Shown here: in pieces, positions 56,039 to 64,000 of the stretch
Position numbering within the stretch: the stretch's first letter is position 1
How the letters are laid out: every line of letters starts with the position of its first letter
NCBI GenBank assembly: GCA_001940995.1
Contig: MSHC01000034.1
Coordinates: 185,474 to 249,473, forward strand
Direction of reading: 5' to 3'
Origin: Ruminococcus sp. Phil15
GTDB taxonomy: Bacteria > Bacillota > Clostridia > Oscillospirales > Ruminococcaceae
Length of the DNA: 64,000 nt
Made by a program: the position numbers and the translations under genes
Notes under the pieces: generated by a model
The model's input: only the letters and a program-made list of their open reading frames with translations
Told to the model about the DNA's origin: nothing
The model's database searches: none

Positions 56039-56616
56039 GAGAAGCTTTTGTTGAGAGAAAGACTAAGGAAACTGATATTTCAGTCAAGCTTTCACTCGAT
56101 GACGAGAAAAAGGAAGTTTCAATTGAAACGGGCATAGGCTTTTTTGACCATATGCTTACAGCGCTCGCAGTCCACAGCGGTGTGTCGCTTTATGTTAAAG
56201 TTAACGGCGACCTCAATGTTGACGGACACCACAGTGTTGAGGATACGGGTATCGTCCTTGGACAGGCATTTGCTAAGGCAATAGGAGATAAGTGCGGAAT
56301 TGTGCGTTACGGCACGGCATTTATCCCTATGGATGAAGCACTTGGATTTTGCTCTCTTGATATAAGCGGCAGACCTTTTCTCGTGTTTGACGCTGATTTT
56401 AAAGACAGCAGAATAGGCGATTACGATTCCTGCCTCACAGAGGAGTTTATGAGAGCGTTTGCTTTCAATGCAGGAATTACTTTACACATCAGGTCTTGTT
56501 ACGGAAGCAATGACCACCACAAGACCGAGGCCGTTTTCAAGGCATTGGCACACGCTTTAAAGATGGCTATAAAGGTAGATTCAAACGAAATCCTTTCAAC
56601 AAAGGGAGCTTTGTAA
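56035..56616 (+). CDS. hisB: Imidazoleglycerol-phosphate dehydratase
   Basis: A 193-aa monofunctional dehydratase. The two metal-binding motifs are DGHHSVEDTGIV (about residues 61-72) and SNDHHKTEA (about 159-167). The histidinol phosphatase domain found in enteric HisB is missing, so that activity must come from another locus. Overlaps hisC by 4 nt. Confidence 0.96.
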   Translation: MREAFVERKTKETDISVKLSLDDEKKEVSIETGIGFFDHMLTALAVHSGVSLYVKVNGDLNVDGHHSVEDTGIVLGQAFAKAIGDKCGIVRYGTAFIPMDEALGFCSLDISGRPFLVFDADFKDSRIGDYDSCLTEEFMRAFAFNAGITLHIRSCYGSNDHHKTEAVFKALAHALKMAIKVDSNEILSTKGAL

Positions 56617-56619
56617 GCT

Positions 56620-57225
56620 ATGGTTGCACTTATAGAATACGGCGCAGGTAATATATTCAGCGTTAAGAATGCGCTGGATTACCTTGGAATAGAAAATAAG
56701 CTTACCGCTGACCCTGACGAAATCAGAAGCGCAGACGCACTCATTCTTCCCGGTGTGGGCGCATTTGGCGCAGCGATGGAAAGCCTAAAAAACAGCGGAC
56801 TTGTTCCTGTTATCAAAGAGGAAGCAAAGAGGAAGCCGTTTCTCGGAATTTGTCTTGGTATGCAGCTTTTGTTTGACAAGGGCTATGAGTTCGGCGAGTA
56901 TGACGGACTGGGACTTATTTCCGGTACGGTTGAGAAAATTTCAGAGCCTGGACTTGTAGTTCCTCACATGGGCTGGAACAAGCTTGAAATATGCTTTGAC
57001 AGCCCCGTTATGAACGGTATTACAAGCGACGATTTTGTATACTTTGTTCATTCCTACAAGGCTGTTACCGATATGAAAAATATTGTAGCGTACAGTGAAT
57101 ACGGAGGTATCGTGCCGGCTATGGTTTCTGACGGAAAATATGTTTTCGGCGCCCAGTTCCACCCGGAAAAAAGTGGCAATACCGGATTGAAAATTCTTGC
57201 GAATTTTGTAAAAATGACATTTTGA
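56620..57225 (+). CDS. hisH: Imidazole glycerol phosphate synthase subunit HisH
   Basis: A 201-aa glutamine amidotransferase supplying ammonia to HisF. YGAGNIFSVKNAL opens the protein, the nucleophile Cys is in LGICLGMQLLF (about residue 76) and the His-Glu pair in GAQFHPEKSG. It normally sits before hisA or hisF; here the next gene is a CPBP protease. Confidence 0.96.
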   Translation: MVALIEYGAGNIFSVKNALDYLGIENKLTADPDEIRSADALILPGVGAFGAAMESLKNSGLVPVIKEEAKRKPFLGICLGMQLLFDKGYEFGEYDGLGLISGTVEKISEPGLVVPHMGWNKLEICFDSPVMNGITSDDFVYFVHSYKAVTDMKNIVAYSEYGGIVPAMVSDGKYVFGAQFHPEKSGNTGLKILANFVKMTF

Positions 57226-57240
57226 AATGGGGTTTTATCT

Positions 57241-58056
57241 TTGACTAACCTAAAGGTAAATAGTATATACAGAAATAATATTGGGGTTTTGTTCTGCGTC
57301 TTTTTTAATCTTGCATTTTGGGGAATAGCCGAAATATTCAGAGCCATTGGCTTTGACGGTGCGATGTGGTATTTTTCTAGCTCTGCTCAAAGGCTTGTTT
57401 TCGGAATAATTGAGCTTATTTTGTTTGTCAGGCTTTTTCATAAAGAAAATTGGGCAAGTGTTATCAATTTTAACGGTGCCAAAAGTGCTTTGTTAGCTAG
57501 TGCAGCAATAATAGCTATTACGTTACGCCATACTGCCGTTTTAGTTTTTGGCACAGCGAAGTTTATAAATACGACATTTGCCATAGCGTTCTCGTGTTTG
57601 TTCTGTCAGCAGATAACGACTGGATTTTGGGAAGAGTTAACCTGTCGGGCGTTCCTCTTGGAGGGTTACTTTAACGGTCAACGTACTTTAAAAAGAAGAA
57701 TTGGATACGCTTTGCTTTCTTTTGTAGTTTTCGGAGCTTTACATATTCCGGGGAGTGCAGGAATCGCAGATGCATTAGATAATTTTTTGTTTACGGGTAT
57801 CATGGGGTTTGCTTATGCGGCTGTTTATATGCATTCCCACAACATTTTAATACCTATGATTCTGCATTTTGTTTATGACATTCCGGCAAATGCTTTTGCA
57901 TTTGTAAGCGATTGGAATGACAATGCTGTGGTTGCATTTTTATTTAACAGCTATCTGCAATATACGTTATTGGGCATTGTTTTTTTGTGGTCAGTGGTGT
58001 TTATAATCAAGAACGATAGAGAATATGATGTGAATAAATCAGAGAAAGCAGTGTAG
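57241..58056 (+). CDS. CPBP family intramembrane metalloprotease in the usual hisA position
   Basis: A 271-aa membrane protein with about eight hydrophobic segments. The CPBP/Abi motifs are present: EExxxR as EELTCR (about residue 126), FxxxH as FGALH (about 163) and a last His in LHFVYD. The family includes Rce1-like proteases and bacteriocin self-immunity proteins. The start is TTG behind a GGGG. The gene looks more AT-rich than its neighbours, with more TTA leucine codons. It lies 15 bp after hisH and 19 bp before hisF, so it is co-transcribed with histidine synthesis. The substrate is unknown. Confidence 0.85.
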   Translation: MTNLKVNSIYRNNIGVLFCVFFNLAFWGIAEIFRAIGFDGAMWYFSSSAQRLVFGIIELILFVRLFHKENWASVINFNGAKSALLASAAIIAITLRHTAVLVFGTAKFINTTFAIAFSCLFCQQITTGFWEELTCRAFLLEGYFNGQRTLKRRIGYALLSFVVFGALHIPGSAGIADALDNFLFTGIMGFAYAAVYMHSHNILIPMILHFVYDIPANAFAFVSDWNDNAVVAFLFNSYLQYTLLGIVFLWSVVFIIKNDREYDVNKSEKAV

Positions 58057-58075
58057 ATTTCAAAGGAGGAATATC

Positions 58076-58831
58076 GTGCTTGCAAAAAGAATAATCCCTT
58101 GTCTGGATGTCCGTAACGGAAAGGTAGTTAAGGGCGTAAATTTTGAGGGTATAAAGGACGTCGGAGACCCCGTGCTTTGCGCTGCCGAATATAACAGGCA
58201 GGGCGCAGACGAAATTGTGTTTTACGATATAACGGCTTCCTACGAGGGCAGAGGAGTTTTCCTTGATGTCGTAAGAGAAACGGCTAAAAAGGTGTTTATG
58301 CCTCTTACGGTAGGCGGAGGAATTAAGTCGGTCGAAGATATAAGAGAAACGCTTCGAGCAGGTGCAGATAAGGTTTCCGTAAACTCTCAGGCTGTAAAAA
58401 ATCCACAGCTTATTAAAGATGGAGCAGATATCTTCGGCAGTCAGTGTATCTGCGTCGGAATAGATGCAAAGAAAATTGCCGACCGTAAGTGGACAGTGTA
58501 TATCAACGGCGGCAGAGTCGATATGGGTATCGACCTCATCGACTGGGTAAAACAGATAGAACAGCTTGGCGCAGGAGAAATCTGCCTTAATTCTATTGAT
58601 GCTGACGGCACTAAAGAGGGCTTTGATATCGAAATGCTAAAGGCAGTATGCGATGCTTGTACAATTCCGGTTATTGCAAGCGGCGGCGCAGGAAAGATAA
58701 ATGATTTTTACGAGGTCTTTGAAAAGACGGGGGCAACTGCTGCTTTGGCGGCTTCGCTTTTCCATTTCAGGGAGCTGACGGTAGGCGAGGTCAAGGATTA
58801 CTGTAAAAGGAAGGGAGTTATCGTTCGGTGA
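58076..58831 (+). CDS. hisF: Imidazole glycerol phosphate synthase subunit HisF
   Basis: A 251-aa TIM-barrel cyclase. [19 protein letters not shown] with the catalytic Asp (about residue 11), CVGIDAKK with the second Asp (about 130), and the [10 protein letters not shown] and ASGGAGK phosphate loops are present. The GTG start follows AAAGGAGGA. It partners with HisH encoded upstream of the CPBP gene. Confidence 0.96.
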   Translation: MLAKRIIPCLDVRNGKVVKGVNFEGIKDVGDPVLCAAEYNRQGADEIVFYDITASYEGRGVFLDVVRETAKKVFMPLTVGGGIKSVEDIRETLRAGADKVSVNSQAVKNPQLIKDGADIFGSQCICVGIDAKKIADRKWTVYINGGRVDMGIDLIDWVKQIEQLGAGEICLNSIDADGTKEGFDIEMLKAVCDACTIPVIASGGAGKINDFYEVFEKTGATAALAASLFHFRELTVGEVKDYCKRKGVIVR

Positions 58832-59175
58832 GAAGGCAGGGGAAATCAGGCTTGCTTCGATATATAAGTCCGCTTGTATACATCGTTTTCGGCAGTCTTG
58901 GCTTTTACAGCTTCATCAGCGTGTTCTGTGTGTTTGATTATAAACCCTCGGAACATCCCTATTCACATCCGTTCTTTGTTATAGCAGGAAGTATCTCGCT
59001 GATCCTATGCATTGCGGCATTTATGTTGGATATATATGTATACATCCGTGAAGTGAAAAAGCTAAGGCGGTTTGTCTTTGAGTTTCTCGGAACTCTGGTT
59101 TTGTTTGTCGCTTTTATGTTCGTATGGGGATTACTTGACGGATTGGTAAGCGAGCAGATTATTATATTACTTTGA
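58828..59175 (+). CDS. Small membrane protein inside the histidine operon
   Basis: A 115-aa protein that I do not recognise. It has three membrane segments (about 10-33, 47-70 and 84-105) and a basic N-terminus. The GTG start overlaps the hisF stop (GTGA), so it is coupled to hisF. hisI follows after 37 bp. There is no motif that suggests a role in histidine synthesis. Confidence 0.7.
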   Translation: MRRQGKSGLLRYISPLVYIVFGSLGFYSFISVFCVFDYKPSEHPYSHPFFVIAGSISLILCIAAFMLDIYVYIREVKKLRRFVFEFLGTLVLFVAFMFVWGLLDGLVSEQIIILL

Positions 59176-59212
59176 TGAGTAGTAATAAATTCCACGAAAG
59201 AGGCGGTAATAG

Positions 59213-59560
59213 ATGATAAAAATTGATATAAACGACCTTGACAAATTTTTTGCAAAGAGCGAACTTATCCCTGCGATATGCTATGAGGTCAATACTAAAA
59301 CGGTGCTTATGCTCGCATATATGAACAAGGAGAGCCTAAAGAGAACCTTGGAAACTGGCTACACATGGTTTTGGAGCCGTTCAAGGCAGGAATACTGGAA
59401 CAAAGGCGCAACAAGCGGACATCTTCAAAAGGTCGTTTCAATTTTCGGAGATTGTGATAACGATACCCTTCTTGTAAATGTCGAGCAGACGGGGGTAGCC
59501 TGTCACACGGGCAGTTACAGCTGCTTCTTTAATGAATTATATAATGATGAGGAGAAATAA
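59213..59560 (+). CDS. hisI: Phosphoribosyl-AMP cyclohydrolase
   Basis: A 115-aa monofunctional HisI. The tract [21 protein letters not shown] and the zinc/magnesium site [22 protein letters not shown] are conserved. It opens the adenine ring of PR-AMP. In many bacteria it is fused to HisE; here the two genes are separate and 2 bp apart. Confidence 0.96.
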   Translation: MIKIDINDLDKFFAKSELIPAICYEVNTKTVLMLAYMNKESLKRTLETGYTWFWSRSRQEYWNKGATSGHLQKVVSIFGDCDNDTLLVNVEQTGVACHTGSYSCFFNELYNDEEK

Positions 59561-59562
59561 AA

Positions 59563-59901
59563 ATGACAGTATATCAGGAGATCTTTGAAGTAATCAAGGC
59601 TAGAAAAAAGGCGTTTGAAAATGGCATTGCGCAGGAAAATTCCTACACCTGCTACCTTTTTGAAAAAGGCGTCGATAAAATCTGCAAGAAGGTAGGAGAG
59701 GAAGCTACCGAAACCGTTATTGCAGCTAAAAACGGCGATAACGATGAGCTTATGAACGAAATCAATGACCTGCTCTATCACGTTATGGTTCTCTGTGCAA
59801 ATCAGGGACTTGACTGGTCAGACGTAGAAAAAGTACTTGAGGAGAGAAACGAGAAAATCGGAAACCTCAAGACCTTCCATACCGTTGATAAAAACAGCTA
59901 A
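59563..59901 (+). CDS. hisE: Phosphoribosyl-ATP pyrophosphatase
   Basis: A 112-aa all-alpha NTP pyrophosphohydrolase. SYTCYLFEKGVDKICKKVGEEATETVIAAK, followed by an acidic helix with ENxxD-like residues in NEINDLLYH, matches HisE. It removes pyrophosphate from PR-ATP. Last gene of the histidine operon; a terminator follows. Confidence 0.95.
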   Translation: MTVYQEIFEVIKARKKAFENGIAQENSYTCYLFEKGVDKICKKVGEEATETVIAAKNGDNDELMNEINDLLYHVMVLCANQGLDWSDVEKVLEERNEKIGNLKTFHTVDKNS

Positions 59902-59929
59902 GCGCACTCTGTAATAATACCGTTAATTT

Positions 59930-59961
59930 TCGGCAGGAGAGAAATTTTCCTGCCGATTTTT
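59930..59961 (+). terminator. Terminator of the histidine operon
   Basis: TCGGCAGGA (59930-59938) pairs with TCCTGCCGA (59948-59956), followed by five T residues. Confidence 0.92.
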
Positions 59962-60059
59962 GCACATTTATCCGACCGCAGAATAGAATGTAGTAACGGC
60001 GTGCGCCGCCTTAAATCTGTCGCTGTATGCGATCTATATTCTATTTTAGGAGGACTAAT

Positions 60060-60854
60060 ATGAGCGATATTATGAACAATTCAAATTGCTTCAAGGAAGC
60101 CACCTGTATCGACGCTATGAAGATATTTGACTCTTGCTCGGACAAAGATTGCCTTGAAGATATGGCAGTAACCTTTACTGCCGCCGACCAGCATCTCGTA
60201 AATGCGGCTTGTTTTGTAAAATCAAGCTGCGTAGAAATCGTGAGCGTGAGCTTCACGATTGAGCCTGTTCCGTTCCACTGCGGCTTCTATGCAGTAGATA
60301 TTACATATGCATTTAATGTATATGTCGATGTCTATCCGACGGCATCTTCTGTTCCTACACAGGTACAGGGCACAGCTACCTTTACAAAGAAGGTTATACT
60401 TTTTGGCAGCGAGGGTAGAACAAAGACCTTCTACTCTGACGAAGATACAGTCTATACACCGGACGGCTTTTCATCCTGCAGAAATCCGTTGCCTATCGCA
60501 AGTGTAAATGTTGTAGACCCGATCGTTCTTGACATCAAGTTTACCTGCAGGCCTATTCCTACCTGTTCTACTGTCGAACAGTGCCTGGTGTGTGAAAAGG
60601 AGCCGCCCGTGTGCGGAACAAAGTATGTGTATGTTACAGTAGGTATGTTCTCAATCGTACAGCTTATGAGAAGAGTACCTATCCTCGTTCCTACTTATGA
60701 TTACTGTGTTCCTGAAAAGGAATGTACAACAAATTCCGACAGTCCATGCGACCTTTTCGATAAGCTCTCATTCCCGATCAACGAGTTTTTCCCAAAGAGC
60801 CTTGACGAAAAGTCCTGCTGCGGCGGTCAGAATGACAATTGCGATTCGGAATAA
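60060..60854 (+). CDS. Cysteine-rich protein, candidate spore-coat component
   Basis: A 264-aa protein with 19 cysteines and no signal peptide or membrane segment. The N-terminus NCFKEATCIDAMKIFDSCSDKDCLED is a cysteine-dense block that I associate with uncharacterised clostridial proteins. The middle is beta-rich, with paired Cys-Pro segments at about 170-190, and the tail ends SCCGGQNDNCDSE. Such a composition suits a disulfide- or metal-linked surface layer or spore coat (inference). The ATG at 60060 has AGGAGGA 5 nt upstream. It is a single gene with its own terminator. Confidence 0.65.
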   Translation: MSDIMNNSNCFKEATCIDAMKIFDSCSDKDCLEDMAVTFTAADQHLVNAACFVKSSCVEIVSVSFTIEPVPFHCGFYAVDITYAFNVYVDVYPTASSVPTQVQGTATFTKKVILFGSEGRTKTFYSDEDTVYTPDGFSSCRNPLPIASVNVVDPIVLDIKFTCRPIPTCSTVEQCLVCEKEPPVCGTKYVYVTVGMFSIVQLMRRVPILVPTYDYCVPEKECTTNSDSPCDLFDKLSFPINEFFPKSLDEKSCCGGQNDNCDSE

Positions 60855-60870
60855 GTCTAATGATAAATTC

Positions 60871-60903
60871 AAGCGATGCCGTGAGCGGCGTCGCTTTGTT
60901 TTT
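60871..60903 (+). terminator. Terminator of the cysteine-rich protein
   Basis: An 11-bp stem (60871-60881 with 60886-60896, one G-U) with a 4-nt loop is followed by TGTTTTTG. Confidence 0.88.
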
Positions 60904-60909
60904 GTTATA

Positions 60910-60938
60910 TTGACATAACTGCAAAAATATGTTAAAAT
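60910..60938 (+). promoter_or_regulatory. SigA promoter of the DUF5685-J-domain operon
   Basis: TTGACA (60910-60915) and TAAAAT (60933-60938) are 17 bp apart. Confidence 0.8.
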
Positions 60939-60965
60939 AGAAAATATATTGCGAGGTGAAATAGA

Positions 60966-61856
60966 GTGTTTGGCTATGTACGCATTTTCAAACCGCAGAT
61001 GAGGGTCTGTGAATATGACACATACAAAGCATTCTATTGTGGCTTGTGCAAGAAGATTAAAAAGGACTATGGATTTACCGCAACGATGACCCTCAGCTAT
61101 GATTTCGCATTCCTGTCGCTTATGAATTCCGCAGTAAATGACTATTCAGCCTGTGCAGGAAAATGCAGATGTGTTGCACATCCTATCAAAAAGACAATCT
61201 GTGTTAGATGTGACGACGGACTTTCTTATCCTGCCGTAGCCGCAGAAATTCTGATTTATCACAAGCTTCGTGATGATTGCTGTGATAAAGGCTTCCTCAA
61301 AAAGCTTTTGGCGAGGTTTATGCTACTGTTTCTGAAAAGGGGATACAAGAAAGCAAAAGCTGTGTGTCCTGAGCTCGCAAAAGAAATTGAGCTTCAGATG
61401 AGAAGGCAGACAGAGGTTGAAAGCGACCCTGAATGCTCAATTGACCTTGCCGCAGAGCCTTCAGCAAAAATGATGGAGGCAATTGCGGAGAGTATTTCAG
61501 AAAATGAGAACGAAAAGAGAATACTAAAGCGTTTCGGATACTGCCTTGGAAGATATATTTATCTTTGCGATGCGGCTGATGACCTTTTCGACGATATTAA
61601 AAAGAGAAACTTTAATCCGCTTATAAAGCAGTTTTCTCTTAATAAGGATATTAGTCCTGAGCAGAAAAACGAAATAATGCAATTTGTAACTGAGAGCGTT
61701 AATATGACCCTCGGAGAGCTTGCAAACTGCTATACTCTCCTTACGTTGCATAAATATAAACCTATACTCGATAATATAATATATTTTGGACTGAAAAACA
61801 GCTGTTTTCAGCTTCTGAAAGATAAATTCACAGAAAAGGATGGAAATGAAGTATGA
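60966..61856 (+). CDS. DUF5685 family protein with twin Asp-rich motifs
   Basis: A 296-aa protein of the DUF5685 family. The first 85 residues contain the family block [19 protein letters not shown] and several Cys pairs (C25/C28, C63, C67/C69, C79/C82). The rest is predicted helical. Two aspartate-rich motifs stand out: R-DDCCD (103-107) and DAADDLFDD (202-210), about 100 residues apart, as in all-alpha isoprenoid synthases. The function is unknown. The GTG start follows GAGGTGA. The J-domain gene overlaps it by 4 nt. Confidence 0.8.
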   Translation: MFGYVRIFKPQMRVCEYDTYKAFYCGLCKKIKKDYGFTATMTLSYDFAFLSLMNSAVNDYSACAGKCRCVAHPIKKTICVRCDDGLSYPAVAAEILIYHKLRDDCCDKGFLKKLLARFMLLFLKRGYKKAKAVCPELAKEIELQMRRQTEVESDPECSIDLAAEPSAKMMEAIAESISENENEKRILKRFGYCLGRYIYLCDAADDLFDDIKKRNFNPLIKQFSLNKDISPEQKNEIMQFVTESVNMTLGELANCYTLLTLHKYKPILDNIIYFGLKNSCFQLLKDKFTEKDGNEV

Positions 61857-62485
61857 CAGACCCGTATAAGATTTTAGGCGTTTCTCCTAACGCTAGTGAT
61901 GAAGAAATCAAGCTCGCATACAGAGAACTTGCTAAGAAATATCACCCCGATAACTATTCAAACAACCCTCTTAATGACCTTGCAAATGATAAGATGACTG
62001 AGATCAATGCCGCATTTGACGAGATTATGAACCAGAGAAGAAGTGGTTCTGGCTACGGTTACGGTTCTTCAAGTTCGCAGGGAAGCGGTTACTCGTCAAA
62101 CTCTAATTACAGACAGGTCAGAACTTATATTCAGAGCGGCAACGTGACCCAGGCTGATGAGATTCTCTCAAATATTTCAGAGGGGTACAGAGATGCAGAG
62201 TGGTACTTTTTAAAGGGCAGTATCGCTTATTCGAGAGGTTGGCTGAACGACGCCTACACATACTTCTCAAGAGCCTGCACTATGGACCCTAATAACAGAG
62301 AGTATTCTGCAGCGCTTAACCAGATGAACGCTCAGCGTGGCGGATATATGAACGGAAATCCAAGTCAGCATTACAATACATCATCCGGAAATCCGGGCTG
62401 TTCGGGCTGCGACGTATGTCAGGGACTTATCTGTGCCGATTGTTGCTGTGAGTGTATGGGCGGAGACCTGATTTCCTGTTGTTAA
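61853..62485 (+). CDS. J-domain protein with cysteine-rich tail
   Basis: A 210-aa protein. The J domain (1-67) has [20 protein letters not shown] and the HPD motif in KYHPDN, so it should stimulate a Hsp70. A Gly/Ser-rich linker follows (about 68-90) and then a TPR-like helical part (about 95-165). The last 30 residues contain ten cysteines, including DCCCEC and a terminal CC. This tail could bind metal or anchor by acylation (inference). The start overlaps the DUF5685 stop (ATGA), which suggests stoichiometric synthesis and interaction. Confidence 0.85.
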   Translation: MTDPYKILGVSPNASDEEIKLAYRELAKKYHPDNYSNNPLNDLANDKMTEINAAFDEIMNQRRSGSGYGYGSSSSQGSGYSSNSNYRQVRTYIQSGNVTQADEILSNISEGYRDAEWYFLKGSIAYSRGWLNDAYTYFSRACTMDPNNREYSAALNQMNAQRGGYMNGNPSQHYNTSSGNPGCSGCDVCQGLICADCCCECMGGDLISCC

Positions 62486-62488
62486 GAT

Positions 62489-63037
62489 ATGAAAAAGACT
62501 AGCTATAAAGTGGCTCTGGGCGGAATAGTTTCCGCTCTGAGTCTTGTCACAATGATAATGTCCTCTCTTTTTCCCGGACTTGAATACGCTATTCCTGCTT
62601 TTGCCGGTATATTGCTTATAATAATCGTAATTGAAATAGGACTGGGCTGGGCGTTTCTTACTTATGCGGGTCTTGCACTCCTGACGTTCTTTATCGTTCC
62701 GAATAAGGAGGCAGGATTGTTGTTCATTACTTTTATGGGATACTATCCTATATTGAAGTCTGTGCTTGAAACCAAAATCAAGCTTAGACCATTGCAGTGG
62801 GCATCAAAGCTGGCTGTGTTTAACGCCGCAGTAATCCTGTACTACAAGCTTGTAATGCTTCTTGTAAGCTCACCCGAGTTGTCGGAAAGTATCGAGGAGT
62901 TCGGCAAATATGCTTTGCCGATTTTGCTTGTAGCGGCAAACATAGTGTTTGTGATTTACGATATTGCGGTTACAAGTCTTATTACATCTTATGTCAAATG
63001 GTTCAGAAGAAAAATAATCAGGCACTTAGATAAATAG
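62489..63037 (+). CDS. Integral membrane protein of unknown function
   Basis: A 182-aa protein with five or six membrane helices (near 8-28, 32-52, 58-78, 108-128 and 138-160) and basic ends. The KVALGGIVSALSLVTMI opening and the overall size recall substrate-binding S components of ECF transporters, but no specific family motif was recognised. It starts 3 bp after the J-domain gene, with no strong ribosome site, so translation is likely coupled. Confidence 0.7.
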   Translation: MKKTSYKVALGGIVSALSLVTMIMSSLFPGLEYAIPAFAGILLIIIVIEIGLGWAFLTYAGLALLTFFIVPNKEAGLLFITFMGYYPILKSVLETKIKLRPLQWASKLAVFNAAVILYYKLVMLLVSSPELSESIEEFGKYALPILLVAANIVFVIYDIAVTSLITSYVKWFRRKIIRHLDK

Positions 63038-63054
63038 ATTTAGAAGGTGAAAAA

Positions 63055-63795
63055 ATGGGGGAATACGATAAGCTTCAGCTGGATAAAAATAGTGCCACCT
63101 ATAAAAGACGGCTTATAACCAAGATATTGCTTCTTGTAATTGTCGGCGGAGCATTTGTTTTTATGGCAGTAAAGCTCTATCCGTTTGCAGCTCACTTAAA
63201 GACAAATGAGGGCAGGGAATATCTGAAAGGGATAATTGAAGAAAATGAAATAAAGGGTGCTATACTTTTCACTTCCTTGCAGGCGGCGCAGATAATTCTG
63301 GGAGTAGTTCCGCCTCTCCAGATATTAGGCGGAATGCTTTTCGGTACCGTGAAAGGTGCAATATTCTCCACAGTCGGAATATACTTAGGCTCGGTCGTAG
63401 TTTTTGTGCTTGTAAAGCTCATAGGCTATCCGATAGTGCAGCTTTTCTTTGACGAGAAAAAGATATCAAAATATAAGTTTTTACAAAACGAGCAAAAGGT
63501 AGTAACAGGATTTGCGCTTCTTTACCTGCTGCCGGGTTTCCCAAAGGATATCTTGACATATCTTCTGCCGCTCACTAAAATCAAGAAGCGTGACTTCTTT
63601 TATGTTATTATCCCTGCGAGAATACCGGCAGTAATAATAAGTGCAGTCGTCGGCGCAAGCATAAGAGATGAGAATTATGTTCTTGCCATAACCTGTTCGG
63701 TGATTGTAATTATAGTAACAGGATTCGGACTTTTCTTCCGTGGCAGAATTATGGACAAATTTCAGCATCGTATTGAAAAGAATAAAAACAAATAG
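63055..63795 (+). CDS. TVP38/TMEM64 (VTT domain) family membrane protein
   Basis: A 246-aa membrane protein of the DedA/VTT superfamily. The core GVVPPLQILGGMLFGTVKGAIFSTVGIYLGS (about residues 85-114 region) and FALLYLLPGFPKDILTYLLPLT are the VTT signature with re-entrant loops. Members act in lipid handling at the membrane; the substrate here is unknown. AGAAGGTG precedes the ATG. It ends the cluster begun by DUF5685. Confidence 0.88.
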   Translation: MGEYDKLQLDKNSATYKRRLITKILLLVIVGGAFVFMAVKLYPFAAHLKTNEGREYLKGIIEENEIKGAILFTSLQAAQIILGVVPPLQILGGMLFGTVKGAIFSTVGIYLGSVVVFVLVKLIGYPIVQLFFDEKKISKYKFLQNEQKVVTGFALLYLLPGFPKDILTYLLPLTKIKKRDFFYVIIPARIPAVIISAVVGASIRDENYVLAITCSVIVIIVTGFGLFFRGRIMDKFQHRIEKNKNK

Positions 63796-63806
63796 ACAAA
63801 TTTGAA

Positions 63807-63831
63807 ATTTTGGCGACTTTTTTGCCAAAAT
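63807..63831. repeat. Inverted repeat upstream of the tRNA promoter
   Basis: ATTTTGGC (63807-63814) pairs with GCCAAAAT (63824-63831) around a T-rich loop. It may terminate the VTT operon, although no T-run follows on the plus strand. Confidence 0.4.
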
Positions 63832-63834
63832 GAC

Positions 63835-63863
63835 TTGACATCTTCAGAAAATGGTGATATAAT
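63835..63863 (+). promoter_or_regulatory. Strong SigA promoter of the tRNA cluster
   Basis: TTGACA (63835-63840), a 17-bp spacer and extended TATAAT (63858-63863, with TG at 63855-63856) form a full consensus promoter 28 bp before tRNA-Gly. Confidence 0.9.
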
Positions 63864-63891
63864 TATTATCGTTGCTTGAAGATATCTAAGT

Positions 63892-63965
<74 letters not shown>

Positions 63966-63973
63966 TTATTTAT

Positions 63974-64000
63974 GCGTCTTTAGCTCAGCTGGATAGAGCA
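63974..64000 (+). tRNA. 5' part of a second tRNA, probably tRNA-Arg (cut by window end)
   Basis: The last 27 nt begin GCGTCTTTAGCTCAGCTGG and include the D arm (CTCAGCTGGATAGAG). The acceptor GCGTCTT is typical of bacterial tRNA-Arg, but the anticodon lies outside the window. It is 8 nt after the tRNA-Gly CCA, so it is part of the same transcript. Confidence 0.8.

Noticed and set aside
59980..60059. SigK or SigE promoter upstream of the cysteine-rich gene
   Set aside because: No adequate -10/-35 pair could be found; only an imperfect inverted repeat is visible.
62489..63037. ECF transporter S component
   Set aside because: Size and topology are compatible but no specific S-component motif or nearby EcfA/EcfT gene is present.

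Overview
This window comes from the chromosome of an endospore-forming, low-to-mid GC member of the Clostridia, most likely a gut Oscillospiraceae/Ruminococcaceae (Eubacterium siraeum-like; the rank is inferred from gene content and not tested). The pointers are the spoIIGA-sigE pair, a Gram-positive PolC replicase, a cysteine T-box ahead of cysE-cysS, the long clostridial form of PurL, short HisG with HisZ, frequent TTG/GTG starts, strong GGAGG ribosome sites and many TTGACA-17-TATAAT promoters. No phage, insertion sequence, CRISPR array or rRNA operon was seen. Nearly all of the window is core housekeeping.

Layout. 1-5.5 kb: end of a membrane protein, VanZ-like protein and CCA-adding enzyme (minus), an Lnt-like protein, a poly-Thr lipoprotein and citrate synthase. 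5.5-13 kb: lipoprotein-response regulator-histidine kinase-DUF1385-prmC, then recA-recX behind a candidate LexA site and a nested palindrome. 13-18.2 kb: rimO-pgsA, then T-box-cysE-cysS-cyclophilin. 18.2-25 kb: S1-domain protein and a small unknown gene (minus), then DUF951, prfA, Sua5, coaE, a lytic transglycosylase and M18 aminopeptidase. 25-33 kb: purC, spoIIGA-sigE, DUF1294, and mtaB-purL. 33-40 kb: a degenerate DacF-like protein, pgi, a small P-loop protein, DUF177-rpmF, and der-plsY-gpsA. 40-51.6 kb: pyrH-frr-uppS-cdsA-dxr-rseP-ispG-polC. 51.7-60 kb: a histidine operon. 60-64 kb: a cysteine-rich protein, a DUF5685-J-domain-membrane-VTT cluster, and the start of a tRNA cluster.

How the genes work together. 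The 38-48 kb stretch links phospholipid precursors (plsY, gpsA, cdsA, with pgsA further upstream) to isoprenoid and undecaprenyl carriers (dxr, ispG, uppS), ribosome recycling and replication. The histidine operon holds hisZ, G, D, C, B, H, F, I and E behind one promoter that carries a 12-bp perfect inverted repeat. It lacks hisA, and a CPBP-type membrane protease sits in the usual hisA slot.

Most unusual observations: (1) two genes whose Shine-Dalgarno is separated from the start codon by a hairpin (rimO and the 19.3-19.6 kb gene); (2) a DD-carboxypeptidase homologue in which all three catalytic motifs are altered; (3) the hisA-to-CPBP replacement; (4) a DUF5685 protein with two DDxxD motifs, as in isoprenoid synthases, next to a J-domain protein with a cysteine-rich tail; (5) nested palindromes at 10974-11068 and 18223-18333. 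I did not find a clear-cut novel defence or mobile system.
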